NCBI GenBank assembly: GCA_050943615.1
Contig: JBMNPN010000061.1
Coordinates: 1-15,276, forward strand
DNA from: CACZQA01 sp050943615
GTDB taxonomy: Bacteria > Actinomycetota > Coriobacteriia > Coriobacteriales > QAMH01
Length of the DNA stretch: 15,276 bases
Direction of reading: 5' to 3'
Both the position numbers and the translations under genes were made by a program. The notes under the pieces are model-generated. The model saw only the letters and a program-made list of their open reading frames with translations, did not search any database and was not told where the DNA came from. This document shows, piece by piece, positions 5,965-14,153 of this stretch (positions are counted from its first letter, which is position 1; every line of letters starts with the position of its first letter).

Positions 5965-7695
5965 TTACATGTCCATGATCGTGTCTTGGTCGATGACGAC
6001 CTTCATCGCCCACGGCGGGACGCGTCTGGTCTTTCCCTCTTCTTCCACAAAGACGAATGCCGTGTCGTAATCGGGCTGGCGGGCGGGAAAGACGCCGAAC
6101 CCGTCGGTGAAGTAGATGAGCCCGCGCAGGTCCTCGAACTCGCCTTGTGCCAGGAGCTCGTCGACGTAGGCGAAGACCGGCCTGAAGTCGGTGCCGCCCA
6201 TCCCGAGCACCTCGAAGCCCTTCTCGTAGTCGCGGAACTGCTTGACATCCTCGATCTTGGTGTCCTGCTGGATCTGCGCGTCAGCCTGGATGATGTGGAC
6301 GTTGACCTTGGCGCCGAACTCCTCGGTCTCCTGCAGAATCTCGTAGGTGCGGGTGAGGAAGGTGCGCACGAGCTCGCCGGAGCACGAGCCGGAGGTGTCG
6401 ACCGCGATCACGAACTCGCGCACGCGGTTGGTCTCCTTGTACTCGAGCGGCTCGATGAGCGGCACGTTTCCGTAGCGGTTGAGCCCGTAGGTGTAGAAGA
6501 TGTAGTCGAATTCCTCGTCGTTCAAGATCATTTCCTCGGAAATGGTGGAAAAGCGGCGCAGGAAGTCCGCGTAATCGACCTCCGAGCGGTTCGCGAGCTC
6601 GAGGTTCGCCATCATGTTGCCCGCGCCCTCGCCCCGGCGCTTGGAGAGCGTCTCGAGGTCGACCTGTACCTGCTGGGCGATGCGCGTCCAGTCCTCGTCG
6701 GGGTCGAAGTCGTTGTCGCCGAGCTCGCCTTCCTCGTAGGTGTAGCTGTTGCCGTCTCCGTCACCTTGGCCGCCGGCCATGCCCTGGCTGGTTTCGGAGT
6801 CTGCCTGCGAGGAGTCGCTCTCGCCACTGCCCTCCTCTTGTGTCTCGTCTTCTGACTCGTCTGTGCCCTGGGCGGGGTTCTGCTGGCCGTTTTCGTCTTC
6901 GCGCTCGTCGTTTTCCTGGTGCGCGCCCTGGGTGGAGTCATCGTTGCTGAGGTCGTCGGCGTCGGAATCGTCCTGGCCGTTCCTGTTCGAGACGTCGTCT
7001 TTGGATTCCCCGGCCTCGTCTTGAGACGAGTCGCCGTCTCCCGAGTCGCTCTCTTCATCGCCTTCGCCCTGCTGGCCATTGTCTCCCTGGTCGCGGTCCT
7101 CGTCCTCAGCAGAGCTCAGGTCCCAGAGCTCGTGGCTGTCGAGCCCAAAGGCCTGTGTGTCGAGCAGGAGCTTCCTCAAGGCGGGCAGCGGGTCCTTGTA
7201 GGGGCCCTCGAGCAGCCTGCGGTAGATCTTCATCGGCGTGAGCGACCCGATTTCCTCCCCCAAGTCTGAGAGGTTGGGTCCTAGGCGGGAATCGCTTTCG
7301 AGGACGAAGCGCCCGTCGCACATCTCGAGCGATATCGCCTCGACGCTGAGGTCGCAGGCGATCGTCCATGCCTTGGGTTGCTTGCGGGTCGTCTTCAGGG
7401 GGTGCCGGAAGATGCAGTGCAGGATGCTGTGCAGCAGCATGCGCGAGATGCGGTTCTGGTCCCGACGAAAGATGCGGATGATCTTCACGGGGTCGAAGTA
7501 CAGGCAGCGGCAGTCCGTTGCCAGCGCGCCGGATAGCTGGCGCGGGATGAGCGGCATCTTCCAGAGTGCCGTGTCCAGAAAGCGAAACGACATCATGAGG
7601 TCGACGCGGCACTCCTCGAGGATGCGCCGTGCGAGGTCGACGAGGCGCCGTTCGAATTCGCGCTGTCGTGCTTCCTCTGTTTCTTGGGGTTCCAT
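5965..7695 (-). CDS. DUF2201-like protein with C-terminal VWA domain and degenerate HExxH site
   Basis: The 576-residue protein has three parts. Residues 1-190 resemble the putative metallopeptidase region of DUF2201 proteins. The expected HExxH helix reads LLHSILHCIFRHP, with His89, His93 and His98 kept but Ser90 in place of the catalytic Glu, so peptidase activity is doubtful. Residues about 194-335 are a very acidic, Gln/Ser/Gly-rich low-complexity linker. Residues 425-576 form a VWA-like domain with the metal-ion-dependent adhesion site DTSGS (433-437), GGTDF (500-504) and FTDG (529-532). The ATG at 7695 is preferred because GAGGGG lies six bases upstream; an ATG at 7701 directly abuts that site. 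It starts 10 bases after the LRR-C stop, suggesting translational coupling, and its likely partner is the AAA+ ATPase encoded next. Confidence 0.88.
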   Translation of the reverse strand: MEPQETEEARQREFERRLVDLARRILEECRVDLMMSFRFLDTALWKMPLIPRQLSGALATDCRCLYFDPVKIIRIFRRDQNRISRMLLHSILHCIFRHPLKTTRKQPKAWTIACDLSVEAISLEMCDGRFVLESDSRLGPNLSDLGEEIGSLTPMKIYRRLLEGPYKDPLPALRKLLLDTQAFGLDSHELWDLSSAEDEDRDQGDNGQQGEGDEESDSGDGDSSQDEAGESKDDVSNRNGQDDSDADDLSNDDSTQGAHQENDEREDENGQQNPAQGTDESEDETQEEGSGESDSSQADSETSQGMAGGQGDGDGNSYTYEEGELGDNDFDPDEDWTRIAQQVQVDLETLSKRRGEGAGNMMANLELANRSEVDYADFLRRFSTISEEMILNDEEFDYIFYTYGLNRYGNVPLIEPLEYKETNRVREFVIAVDTSGSCSGELVRTFLTRTYEILQETEEFGAKVNVHIIQADAQIQQDTKIEDVKQFRDYEKGFEVLGMGGTDFRPVFAYVDELLAQGEFEDLRGLIYFTDGFGVFPARQPDYDTAFVFVEEEGKTRRVPPWAMKVVIDQDTIMDM

Positions 7696-7705
7696 ATTCA
7701 TCCCC

Positions 7706-9370
7706 TCACAGTTCGAGGTCGAGTCTTGTGCGTGTAAAACGGCGGTGCTGCTCGTCGAGCAGGAGGCCGCAGGCCGCCACGCCGTGAACGGAGCCTGCGG
7801 CGTCGATGCAAGCGCCGATATTGGTGCGGTCGATAAAGCCGAGGTCGAGGAGGTGTTCAAGTCCCACGAGGTGGTTGCGTTCGGAAAACGCGCACACGAT
7901 TTCGAGCAGTGCCTGTGCGACCTCTTCCTCGAACTTCTCCTTCAGGCCCTCCGAGAGCAGATAGGGATGTGCGAGCCTGGAGACGATGCGCCAGGTTCGC
8001 CCGTATCCCTCGATGCAGCGGTTCATCGTGTCATCGCAGTCCTGCACGAGCATGGGTATGTCGAGGATGCCCGAGCTCTGAGCGCGACTCTGGGCCCAGA
8101 CGCCGTAGAAGTTCTGCGGCGGGTAGAGCTCGCATGCAACGGGCGAGGAGGCGATATTGATGCTGATGCTGAGAAGCGGGTGCGTGAGGTAGAGCCCGTT
8201 GAAGCCCACGTGCTCGATGCCGTCGTGCACCACAAGCTCGCGCGCGTGGCATGCGCTCACGAGCGCGCCCTCTGCAACCCGTGTTATCTGGCGGGGAATG
8301 GTGACCTTCGTGCCCGTGCCGACGTACTTGTGCGCGAGCAGCTTGTCCCCCGGTAGCCTTTCGCAGAGGAAATCGGAGACGACGCAAAACCTCTCGTTTC
8401 CCTCGTCGACGGTAACCGCGCAGGTGTCGTCCCTGGTCTTTGGGGGGTTCCAAGGGGTGATGCCCGTCAGGCTCATCCGCCCGCAGGGCAGGCTCGAGGA
8501 ATCCCTGATGTCCTCGTTCTTGAGCAGCAGGGCATAGGTCCCGATGTGCTCGAGCGCGGCGGGCAGCTCGAGCAGCTCGAGGTCGGTCCTGTAGAACGCG
8601 CCCTCGCCGATCCACGAAAGCGAGCGGGGAGTTAGCACGTGCTTGAGCGAGCTGCAGTGGGAAAAGGCGTTCTTCTCGATGCGCGTCAGGCCTTCGGGAA
8701 GCACGACGCGCTCGAGGTCCGTCATATGCGAGCACGACCCCTCGCAGATGGTGACCGTGCCGGGGACAATGCGATAGGTGCCGCTCAGCGGTCTGAACGC
8801 CCGCAACAGCTTCCATCCCTCGGGGCAGCGTTGATAGAGCACGCCGTGCTCGTCTAAGGCGTACGTCTCGTTGGCCTTCTCGATGCCTATCGTTCCGTTC
8901 TGCAGGGCCCCGCTTTTCTCGAAAGAATCGAGCTGCAGCTTCTTTACCGTGCTCGGCAGCAGGATCGCGCCGAGGTTCTCGCAGCTTGCAAAGGCCTCGT
9001 GCCCGATTTCCACGAGCCCCTCGTTGAGCTCGACGCGTTCGAGCCTGTGGCAGTTGGAAAAGGCGCGCCTGCCGATGCGGCGCACGCTTCTTGGAAGCCT
9101 GATTCGCGTGATGCCGCTTCCCACAAAGCTCTTTTCCCCGATGACCTCGATGCTGTCGGGAAGCTCGATTTCCTCAAGCTGCGTTGCATACGCAAAGGCT
9201 TCTGGGGCGATCTCGGTCACGGGCATGCCGCCGACGGTCGAAGGGACGCTGAGACAAGGCGCGCTGCCCTCGCAGCCCTCGAGGATGAGATTGCCGTCAG
9301 ACGTGGGGCGCAGCAAGAGGCGGAGCGTGTCGTCCGCAAGGGAAACTGTGCCTGTCTGGGCGGTCTGCAT
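7706..9370 (-). CDS. Cytoplasmic BspA-type leucine-rich-repeat protein (LRR-C)
   Basis: The 554-residue protein has repeated LRR_5/BspA-type units of the form AF..C..L..I.LP..V..IG (for example AFSNCHRLERVELNEGLVEIG), interrupted by longer islands. The last 140 or so residues, starting near YPPQNFYGVWAQ, form a mostly helical module shared with LRR-A and LRR-B, including RLAHPYLLS and GLLLDEQHRRF. No signal peptide, membrane segment or sorting signal is visible, unlike typical surface BspA proteins. It lacks the N-terminal block of about 150 residues found in its two paralogues. The start at 9370 was chosen because its leader aligns with that of LRR-B; an in-frame ATG at 9460 has no ribosome binding site. 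The gene leads directly into the VWA gene. Function is unknown; a binding or adaptor role for the VWA/AAA+ pair is inference. Confidence 0.9.
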   Translation of the reverse strand: MQTAQTGTVSLADDTLRLLLRPTSDGNLILEGCEGSAPCLSVPSTVGGMPVTEIAPEAFAYATQLEEIELPDSIEVIGEKSFVGSGITRIRLPRSVRRIGRRAFSNCHRLERVELNEGLVEIGHEAFASCENLGAILLPSTVKKLQLDSFEKSGALQNGTIGIEKANETYALDEHGVLYQRCPEGWKLLRAFRPLSGTYRIVPGTVTICEGSCSHMTDLERVVLPEGLTRIEKNAFSHCSSLKHVLTPRSLSWIGEGAFYRTDLELLELPAALEHIGTYALLLKNEDIRDSSSLPCGRMSLTGITPWNPPKTRDDTCAVTVDEGNERFCVVSDFLCERLPGDKLLAHKYVGTGTKVTIPRQITRVAEGALVSACHARELVVHDGIEHVGFNGLYLTHPLLSISINIASSPVACELYPPQNFYGVWAQSRAQSSGILDIPMLVQDCDDTMNRCIEGYGRTWRIVSRLAHPYLLSEGLKEKFEEEVAQALLEIVCAFSERNHLVGLEHLLDLGFIDRTNIGACIDAAGSVHGVAACGLLLDEQHRRFTRTRLDLEL

Positions 9371-9417
9371 CTTCGTCGTAGCACCTCTCTGCTCGTCAAA
9401 GAACAATGGAGATTGTA
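9371..9417 (-). promoter_or_regulatory. Leader and candidate promoter of LRR-C
   Basis: Read on the minus strand, a -10-like TACAAT (9417-9412) lies 41 bases before the start, followed by ATTGTTCT and AGAGAGGT, in the same order and nearly the same spacing as in the LRR-B leader. No good -35 box is visible. The matching leader supports both the start at 9370 and an internal promoter. Confidence 0.5.
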
Positions 9418-9503
9418 GCCCCTTTGACCCTAGCGTGCATGGTCGCGCGTCCAAGGTCAAGAGCTAAGAAATTGTGTAGCAGCTCTCGTAGGCAAAGCAT
9501 GTT

Positions 9504-11609
9504 CTACAGGGCCAGATCGAATCCGCGCCCCGAGAAGCGCCGGTGCTCTTCGTCCATCAAAAGTCCGGTCACCGCCACGCCGTTTGCCCGGTTTGCAGCT
9601 TCCACGCATCCGCAGATATTGCGCGCGTCGATGAGTCCCGCGTCGAGCAGGTGCGTGATGCCCTCGGAGTAGTTGCGCTTCGAGAACTCGAAGACGACCT
9701 CCATGAGCCTTTCGGCGATCTCGTCTACCAGTTTGTCGCGCAGCTTCGGGTTGAGCAGGCAGGGGTGGGCGAGACGGGCGACGATGCGCCAGTCCCGGTC
9801 GTATCCCGGCAGCGAGCGGCTCAGGGTCTCGTCGACATCGGTGGCGAGGCGCACCAGGTCGAGCGGGCCGCCGAGGTTGGCATGGTTCTGCGCCCAGACG
9901 CCGTAGTAGTTGTTCGGCGGGTAGAGGGAAAAGCTCTCGTCGACGCGGCTCATGTCGATCTTGATGCGGTCGAGCGCATGCGAGATGTAGAGTCCATATG
10001 ACTCCACGTACTCGATGCCGTCGTGCAGGTCGAGCTGGCGTGCCATGCTGGCGCCTGCGAGCGCGTTTTCCGCGATCCGCGTCACCTGTCGGGGAACGAC
10101 GATATGCGAGTCTTTCCCGACGTACTTGATCGCGAGCAGCTTGTCGTCGCCCATTCGCTCGCAGAGAAAGTCCGACACGATGCAGAAGCGCTTGTTATCG
10201 CTGTCTATCGTGACGGTGCACTGGTTGCCGCGGTAACGGTTCCGGCTCTTCTTGGATTGGGGGTACTCCCCGAAGAAGATCTCCCGGATGGGGAAGGAGT
10301 CGTATTCGCGCATCTCGTCGTAGAACATCATCGAGCGCGTGCCCAGGTGGTCGAGCCCTGCCGGCAGGTCGAGCCTCTCCAGGCGCGTGCCGAAGAAGGC
10401 GCGGGCCCCGATCCACTCGAGTGATTTTGGAATCTCGAGGTGCGAAAGCGAGCCGCAGCACATGAAGGCGCATTTCTCGATGCGCTCGAGCCCGGCGGGA
10501 AGCTCGACTGCCTCGAGGCGGTTGCAGTGCGAGAACGCGGTCTTTCCGATGATGCGCGTGCCCTCTTTGACGTGGTAGGTCCCTGCGACGTCGTCGAGCG
10601 CCTTCATGAGGACGAGGCCGTCGTTTCCGCACTCGTAGAGGACGAAGTCGTCATCGAGGAAGTAGCGGGCGTTTCGCCCGTCGATGCTCAGACCCCTGTT
10701 GGTGAGCAGCTTGCTGTTGTTGAAGGCATCGATGCTCATCGTGCGGACCGTGGAGGGAATACGGGCTGCCTGAAGGTTCTCGCAGCCCGAGAAGGCGAGG
10801 TCGCCGATTTCCTCGAGGCCATCGTTGAGCTCAATGCTCTTCAGTTTGTGGCAGTTGCTGAAGGCGCGCTCATCGATCCTTCGCACCGTGCTCGGCAACG
10901 TGACGGTCTCGAGCGCGCAGCCCACGAAGGCACGCTCGCCGATCTCCACGAGCCCTTCGGGCAGTTCCACTTCTTTCAGCGAGACATCGTAGGCAAAGGC
11001 ACGGGGCGCGATTTTCCTGCAGCTTTCGGCGACGGTGCAGTGCTCGACGTTGGTGGCGCAGTGCAGCAGTACCTCTCCGCTCGCATCGTAGAGGCAGGTT
11101 CCATCCGAGCTCAGCCAGGGGTTTCCCTCGGCAACTTCGATGTGCTCGATGAGCGTGCTCTCGAAGTGCGCAATCTTCACCGACGCGGTACCGCGCCCGA
11201 TGCAAACGGCCCGAAGCGGGGTGGTGCTCGTGTAGCCGATTTGCAGAGACGGCGCGCTGCCGGGCAAGGTGAGTTGCGCGAGCGCCGTGCAGCCCTCGAT
11301 CCAGCCGGTCTCCATGGTGTCGACCCGGTCGGGTAGGACGAGCGTCGTGAGGTTCTTGCAGTTGCTGAAGGCGTGCTTCCCGATGCGAGAGATGCCCTTT
11401 GCGCAGACGATGCGCGAGGCGGCGAGCCCCGAGAACGCGTACTCGCCGATCTCGGTGACGGGGTATCCCGAAATCGTCTCCGGCACGGTGATGGACGAAT
11501 CAGTGCTGACGCAGCGTTCGATGCAGACCCCGCCATCGGGGGCAAATCGCACCACGAACTCCTCTTGGCCGCTCGCAAGCTGGGATGCATATGCCTGACG
11601 TTGCAACAT
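9504..11609 (-). CDS. Cytoplasmic BspA-type leucine-rich-repeat protein (LRR-B)
   Basis: The 701-residue paralogue of LRR-A and LRR-C has many LRR_5-type repeats (such as AFSNCHKLKSIELNDGLEEIG) broken by island segments containing NPWLSSDGTCLYD and FLDDDFVLYE. It ends with the shared helical module of about 140 residues, containing YPPNNYYGVWAQNHA, RLAHPCLL, EFSKRN and GLLMDEEHRRF. The final part (LLDAGLIDARNICGCVEAANRANGVAVTGLL, quoted here in outline) faintly recalls an ankyrin-like helix pair. There is no signal peptide, so it should stay in the cytoplasm. Its second half is closer to LRR-C than to LRR-A (compare FCIVSDFLCER with FCVVSDFLCER). The ATG at 11609 is the only Met near the start, with AAAGG upstream. 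It lies 133 bases after LRR-A and 133 bases before LRR-C. Function is unknown. Confidence 0.9.
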   Translation of the reverse strand: MLQRQAYASQLASGQEEFVVRFAPDGGVCIERCVSTDSSITVPETISGYPVTEIGEYAFSGLAASRIVCAKGISRIGKHAFSNCKNLTTLVLPDRVDTMETGWIEGCTALAQLTLPGSAPSLQIGYTSTTPLRAVCIGRGTASVKIAHFESTLIEHIEVAEGNPWLSSDGTCLYDASGEVLLHCATNVEHCTVAESCRKIAPRAFAYDVSLKEVELPEGLVEIGERAFVGCALETVTLPSTVRRIDERAFSNCHKLKSIELNDGLEEIGDLAFSGCENLQAARIPSTVRTMSIDAFNNSKLLTNRGLSIDGRNARYFLDDDFVLYECGNDGLVLMKALDDVAGTYHVKEGTRIIGKTAFSHCNRLEAVELPAGLERIEKCAFMCCGSLSHLEIPKSLEWIGARAFFGTRLERLDLPAGLDHLGTRSMMFYDEMREYDSFPIREIFFGEYPQSKKSRNRYRGNQCTVTIDSDNKRFCIVSDFLCERMGDDKLLAIKYVGKDSHIVVPRQVTRIAENALAGASMARQLDLHDGIEYVESYGLYISHALDRIKIDMSRVDESFSLYPPNNYYGVWAQNHANLGGPLDLVRLATDVDETLSRSLPGYDRDWRIVARLAHPCLLNPKLRDKLVDEIAERLMEVVFEFSKRNYSEGITHLLDAGLIDARNICGCVEAANRANGVAVTGLLMDEEHRRFSGRGFDLAL

Positions 11610-11649
11610 GTTCTCGCGGTACCTTTCTGTTTACCACAGAATAATATTC

Positions 11650-11677
11650 ATTGTACCGTTCTGGCTTTCAGAGTAAA
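11650..11677 (-). promoter_or_regulatory. Candidate sigma-70-type promoter of LRR-B
   Basis: On the minus strand, TTTACT (11677-11672) and TACAAT (11655-11650) are separated by 16 bases, giving a -35 with four and a -10 with five consensus positions. Transcription would begin about 33 bases before the LRR-B start. Confidence 0.55.
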
Positions 11678-11742
11678 CCCGCATTCGAAAATATTGAGGG
11701 TGCAAGGTAGCTCTGGAGCGGTATTGCAAGGCAGGGCGTGCC

Positions 11743-13845
11743 TTACAGGTCGAGGTCAAGGCCCCGCATATGAAAGCGCCTGCGGCATTCGTCCATTATC
11801 AGACCGGCGGCCGCAACTCCCTGGACCTCGTGTGCCGCATCCAGAGCCACAGAGACCTCTACAGGTCCGATGAGCCCGGTGTCGATGAGCTGTCTAATGC
11901 CCGTCAGGTAATTGCGACGGGAGAATTCCCGGACGTAGTCGTGCAGGTTCTCCGAAACGTCCTCCTGCAGGATGCGCTTGAGCCTGCTCGAGAGGAAGAG
12001 CGGGTGCGCGAGGCGTCCCACGAAGCGCCACATGCGCTCGAAACCGGGGAGGTTGCGCACCATCGTCTCGTCACAGTCCTGGGCGAGCACGGCGAGGTCG
12101 AGGGTGCCCGAGAGATAGGCATGGTTCTGCGCCCAGATACCATAGGGGTTCTGCAGCGGATAGACCTCGAAGGATTCGGGGGCTGTGGAACTTTCCATGC
12201 CGATGCGCACAAGCGGGTGCGTGATGGTGAGACCACGGGGCTCAACTCGTGTAATACCGTCATGCAATATTAGTTCCGTCACGTGATAGGCACTTGCCAG
12301 GGCGTTCTGCCCGATGCGCGTGACCTCTTTGGGGATGACGATGCGCGTTCCGGAGCCGGTGTACTTGAGCGCCGTGAGGTTTCCGTCTTGCTCGCGCTGG
12401 CAGAGCAGGTCGGATACGATTTGGAAGTTGTCGTTGTTCGTGTCGACCTCGATGGCGCACGCGTCATCAGCGTGCCGGGAGATTTTCAGGGGAGCAGCCC
12501 CTGAAAAGCCGATGTGCATGCCGCCAAAGGGGGAGTCGATGTACTCGCTCGTCTCTGCCGTGAACGCCAGGGCGAGCGGTCCGAGTTCCCTGAGCGATGC
12601 CGGAATGCTCACCGCGGTGAGCGAGGTGCCGTAGAAGGCGCGCTCGCCAAGCGAGACGAGCGTATCGGGAAAGTTCACGTGCTTGAGCGCCCCGCAGCGC
12701 ATGAAAGCAGATGGACCGATGGACTCGATTCCCTCGGGCAACTCGACGCTCCTCAGCGCGGGACAGTAGGAAAAGGCCTTGGGACCGATGCTGCGGGTGC
12801 CGGGAAGCACCTGATAGGTTCCGGTGAGGTTGCTGAGGGTGCCGACGAGCTTGAGTGACCCGCCCTCTTTGCGGTAGAGCACGCATGGCTCGTCGAGCAG
12901 GTAGCTGGAGCTATTTGGGTCGATGTCTATGTGCTCGTGGCTCACTGCCCTGGAATTGGCGAAGGCATCGAGCGCAAAAAAGGTGACGCTTGCCGGGATG
13001 TGCACATCGATGAGGCTTTCGCATCCCGCGAAGGCGAGGGAATCGATTCGCTCGAGCCCCTCGTTCAGCTCGAGCTTCTCGAGCCTGTGGCAGTTCGAGA
13101 AGGCACGCTCGCCGATGTGCTTGAGGGAGTGGGGGAATGAAAGCTTCTCGAGCGAGCATCCGGCAAAGGCGCGTTCGTCGATAATCTCGAGCCCCTCGGA
13201 AAAGTCAATGGAGTGCAGGCAGGTATTGTAGGCGAATGCCTCGGAGGCGATCGTCTTGCAGCTGGGCAGGACGGTGCAATGCTCTGCTCTCGTCATGCAG
13301 CGCAAGAGGGTCTCTCCGCTGCTGTCATACAGACATACGCCATCGGAGAGCAGCCAGGGGTTGTCCTTGTCGACGATGACGCGATCGAGCAGGGCATCAT
13401 CGACGTGTGCAAGGTTGACCTCGCGCGTCTGCGCTCCGATATAGACCTCCCGAACCGATGTCATTCGGGAATAGCCAAGTTTGACCGCGCGCATCTTTCC
13501 TGGCATGGCCACACGCGTGAGAGAGGGGCAGCCCTCGACCCACGTGCTGTCCATATGGTCGACTGATTCGGGGAGCACGAGCTCGACAAGCTGCTTGCAA
13601 TCGCGAAAGGCACCCCGTCCCACCGTGGCGATCGAGCGGGCACAGATGATGGTGATGGCGGGGAGGCCCGCGAAAGCTCCCGGCGCGATCTCGGTGACGG
13701 CCTCGTTGCCGATGGTGTCCGGGATGGCGATGAACGTATCGGTGCACGTGCAGCGCTTGATGCACAGACCTCCCCCTGCTGCGGGCCGGACCTCGAAGCT
13801 TTCGCTCGGAGTCGCCGCATGCTCGATCAGGGAGTGCACGTCCAC
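11743..13845 (-). CDS. Cytoplasmic BspA-type leucine-rich-repeat protein (LRR-A)
   Basis: The 700-residue protein is the first gene of the leftward cluster. LRR_5-type units are visible from about residue 50 to 545 (for example AFSNCHRLEKLELNEGLERI at 248-267), with island segments near 155-200, 300-350 and 430-500. The shared C-terminal module covers about 560-700 and contains YPLQNPYGIWAQNHA, RLAHPLFLS, EFSRRNYL and GLIMDECRRRF. No signal peptide, transmembrane helix or anchor is visible. The start is a GTG at 13845, chosen because a strong AAGGAGG (13858-13852) sits six bases upstream and no better ATG exists. It is divergent from the DUF2703 gene. It could be a bait-recognition or scaffold protein, but nothing in the sequence identifies its ligand. 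Confidence 0.9.
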   Translation of the reverse strand: MDVHSLIEHAATPSESFEVRPAAGGGLCIKRCTCTDTFIAIPDTIGNEAVTEIAPGAFAGLPAITIICARSIATVGRGAFRDCKQLVELVLPESVDHMDSTWVEGCPSLTRVAMPGKMRAVKLGYSRMTSVREVYIGAQTREVNLAHVDDALLDRVIVDKDNPWLLSDGVCLYDSSGETLLRCMTRAEHCTVLPSCKTIASEAFAYNTCLHSIDFSEGLEIIDERAFAGCSLEKLSFPHSLKHIGERAFSNCHRLEKLELNEGLERIDSLAFAGCESLIDVHIPASVTFFALDAFANSRAVSHEHIDIDPNSSSYLLDEPCVLYRKEGGSLKLVGTLSNLTGTYQVLPGTRSIGPKAFSYCPALRSVELPEGIESIGPSAFMRCGALKHVNFPDTLVSLGERAFYGTSLTAVSIPASLRELGPLALAFTAETSEYIDSPFGGMHIGFSGAAPLKISRHADDACAIEVDTNNDNFQIVSDLLCQREQDGNLTALKYTGSGTRIVIPKEVTRIGQNALASAYHVTELILHDGITRVEPRGLTITHPLVRIGMESSTAPESFEVYPLQNPYGIWAQNHAYLSGTLDLAVLAQDCDETMVRNLPGFERMWRFVGRLAHPLFLSSRLKRILQEDVSENLHDYVREFSRRNYLTGIRQLIDTGLIGPVEVSVALDAAHEVQGVAAAGLIMDECRRRFHMRGLDLDL

Positions 13846-13851
13846 GAGGAC

Positions 13852-13884
13852 CCTCCTTCCATGAGATGCCTCGCCTTTATTCTA
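13852..13884 (-). promoter_or_regulatory. Ribosome binding site and candidate -10 of LRR-A
   Basis: AAGGAGG (13858-13852) is a near-ideal Shine-Dalgarno six bases before the GTG start and decides that start. TAGAAT (13884-13879) is a plausible -10, but I see no good -35 upstream of it. Confidence 0.55.
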
Positions 13885-14093
13885 GCCGTCTGGTTCTGGA
13901 ATGACGCGGAAACTGGAGGCTCGCAGGTGAGATGCTGCGAGCGGCGGGGCGTCTGAAGGGGGAAGATGATTCGGGAAAACGAATGTTTGCAGGAAAAATC
14001 AGGCGAAAATTCGCGAAATCAGCTGCAGATGTCCGTTTTCCAGAAGAACCAGCGTCCCGCGTGCTCCCGGGCTCTCGGTTACTCGTACTTGTG
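13885..14093. other. Divergent intergenic region with small inverted repeats
   Basis: No gene is apparent between the LRR-A -10 and the palindrome before the DUF2703 gene. TCGCAG (13921-13926) pairs with CTGCGA (13935-13940), and GGAAAACG (13974-13981) is complementary to CGTTTTCC (14034-14041) 52 bases away. GCGGGGCG, similar to the core of the two large hairpins, also occurs near 13944-13951 without a partner arm. Confidence 0.45.
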
Positions 14094-14109
14094 TATACTA
14101 GCAAGTATA
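14094..14109. promoter_or_regulatory. Palindromic operator-like site before the DUF2703 gene
   Basis: TATACT-AGCA-AGTATA is a perfect inverted repeat of two 6-bp arms around four bases, 45 bases before the start codon. Its left arm is also a good -10 element, though no clear -35 is visible. Such AT-rich dyads over a promoter suit a small dimeric repressor such as an ArsR/SmtB-type metal sensor; the identity is inference and no such regulator is in the window. Confidence 0.55.
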
Positions 14110-14153
14110 TGAGCGTATCCAATACTATTCGATTTCGAGAGAGGACCATTGCA

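Noticed and set aside
4769..6070. Plus-strand open frame of 433 codons opposite the AAA+ gene
   Set aside because: Its sequence is a shadow of the AAA+ gene, which has Walker A, Walker B and sensor motifs on the other strand.
11728..11744. Terminator hairpin at the LRR-A stop codon
   Set aside because: Six-base arms AAGGCA/TGCCTT overlap the stop codon, but no T-run follows on the minus strand.
7706..13845. LRR proteins as secreted BspA-type surface adhesins
   Set aside because: None of the three has a signal peptide, membrane segment or wall-anchoring motif, and they are linked to cytoplasmic AAA+/VWA proteins.
13932..14153. N-terminal extension of the DUF2703 protein to an earlier Met
   Set aside because: The extension overlaps the palindrome and inverted repeats and has no ribosome binding site, while the ATG at 14154 does.
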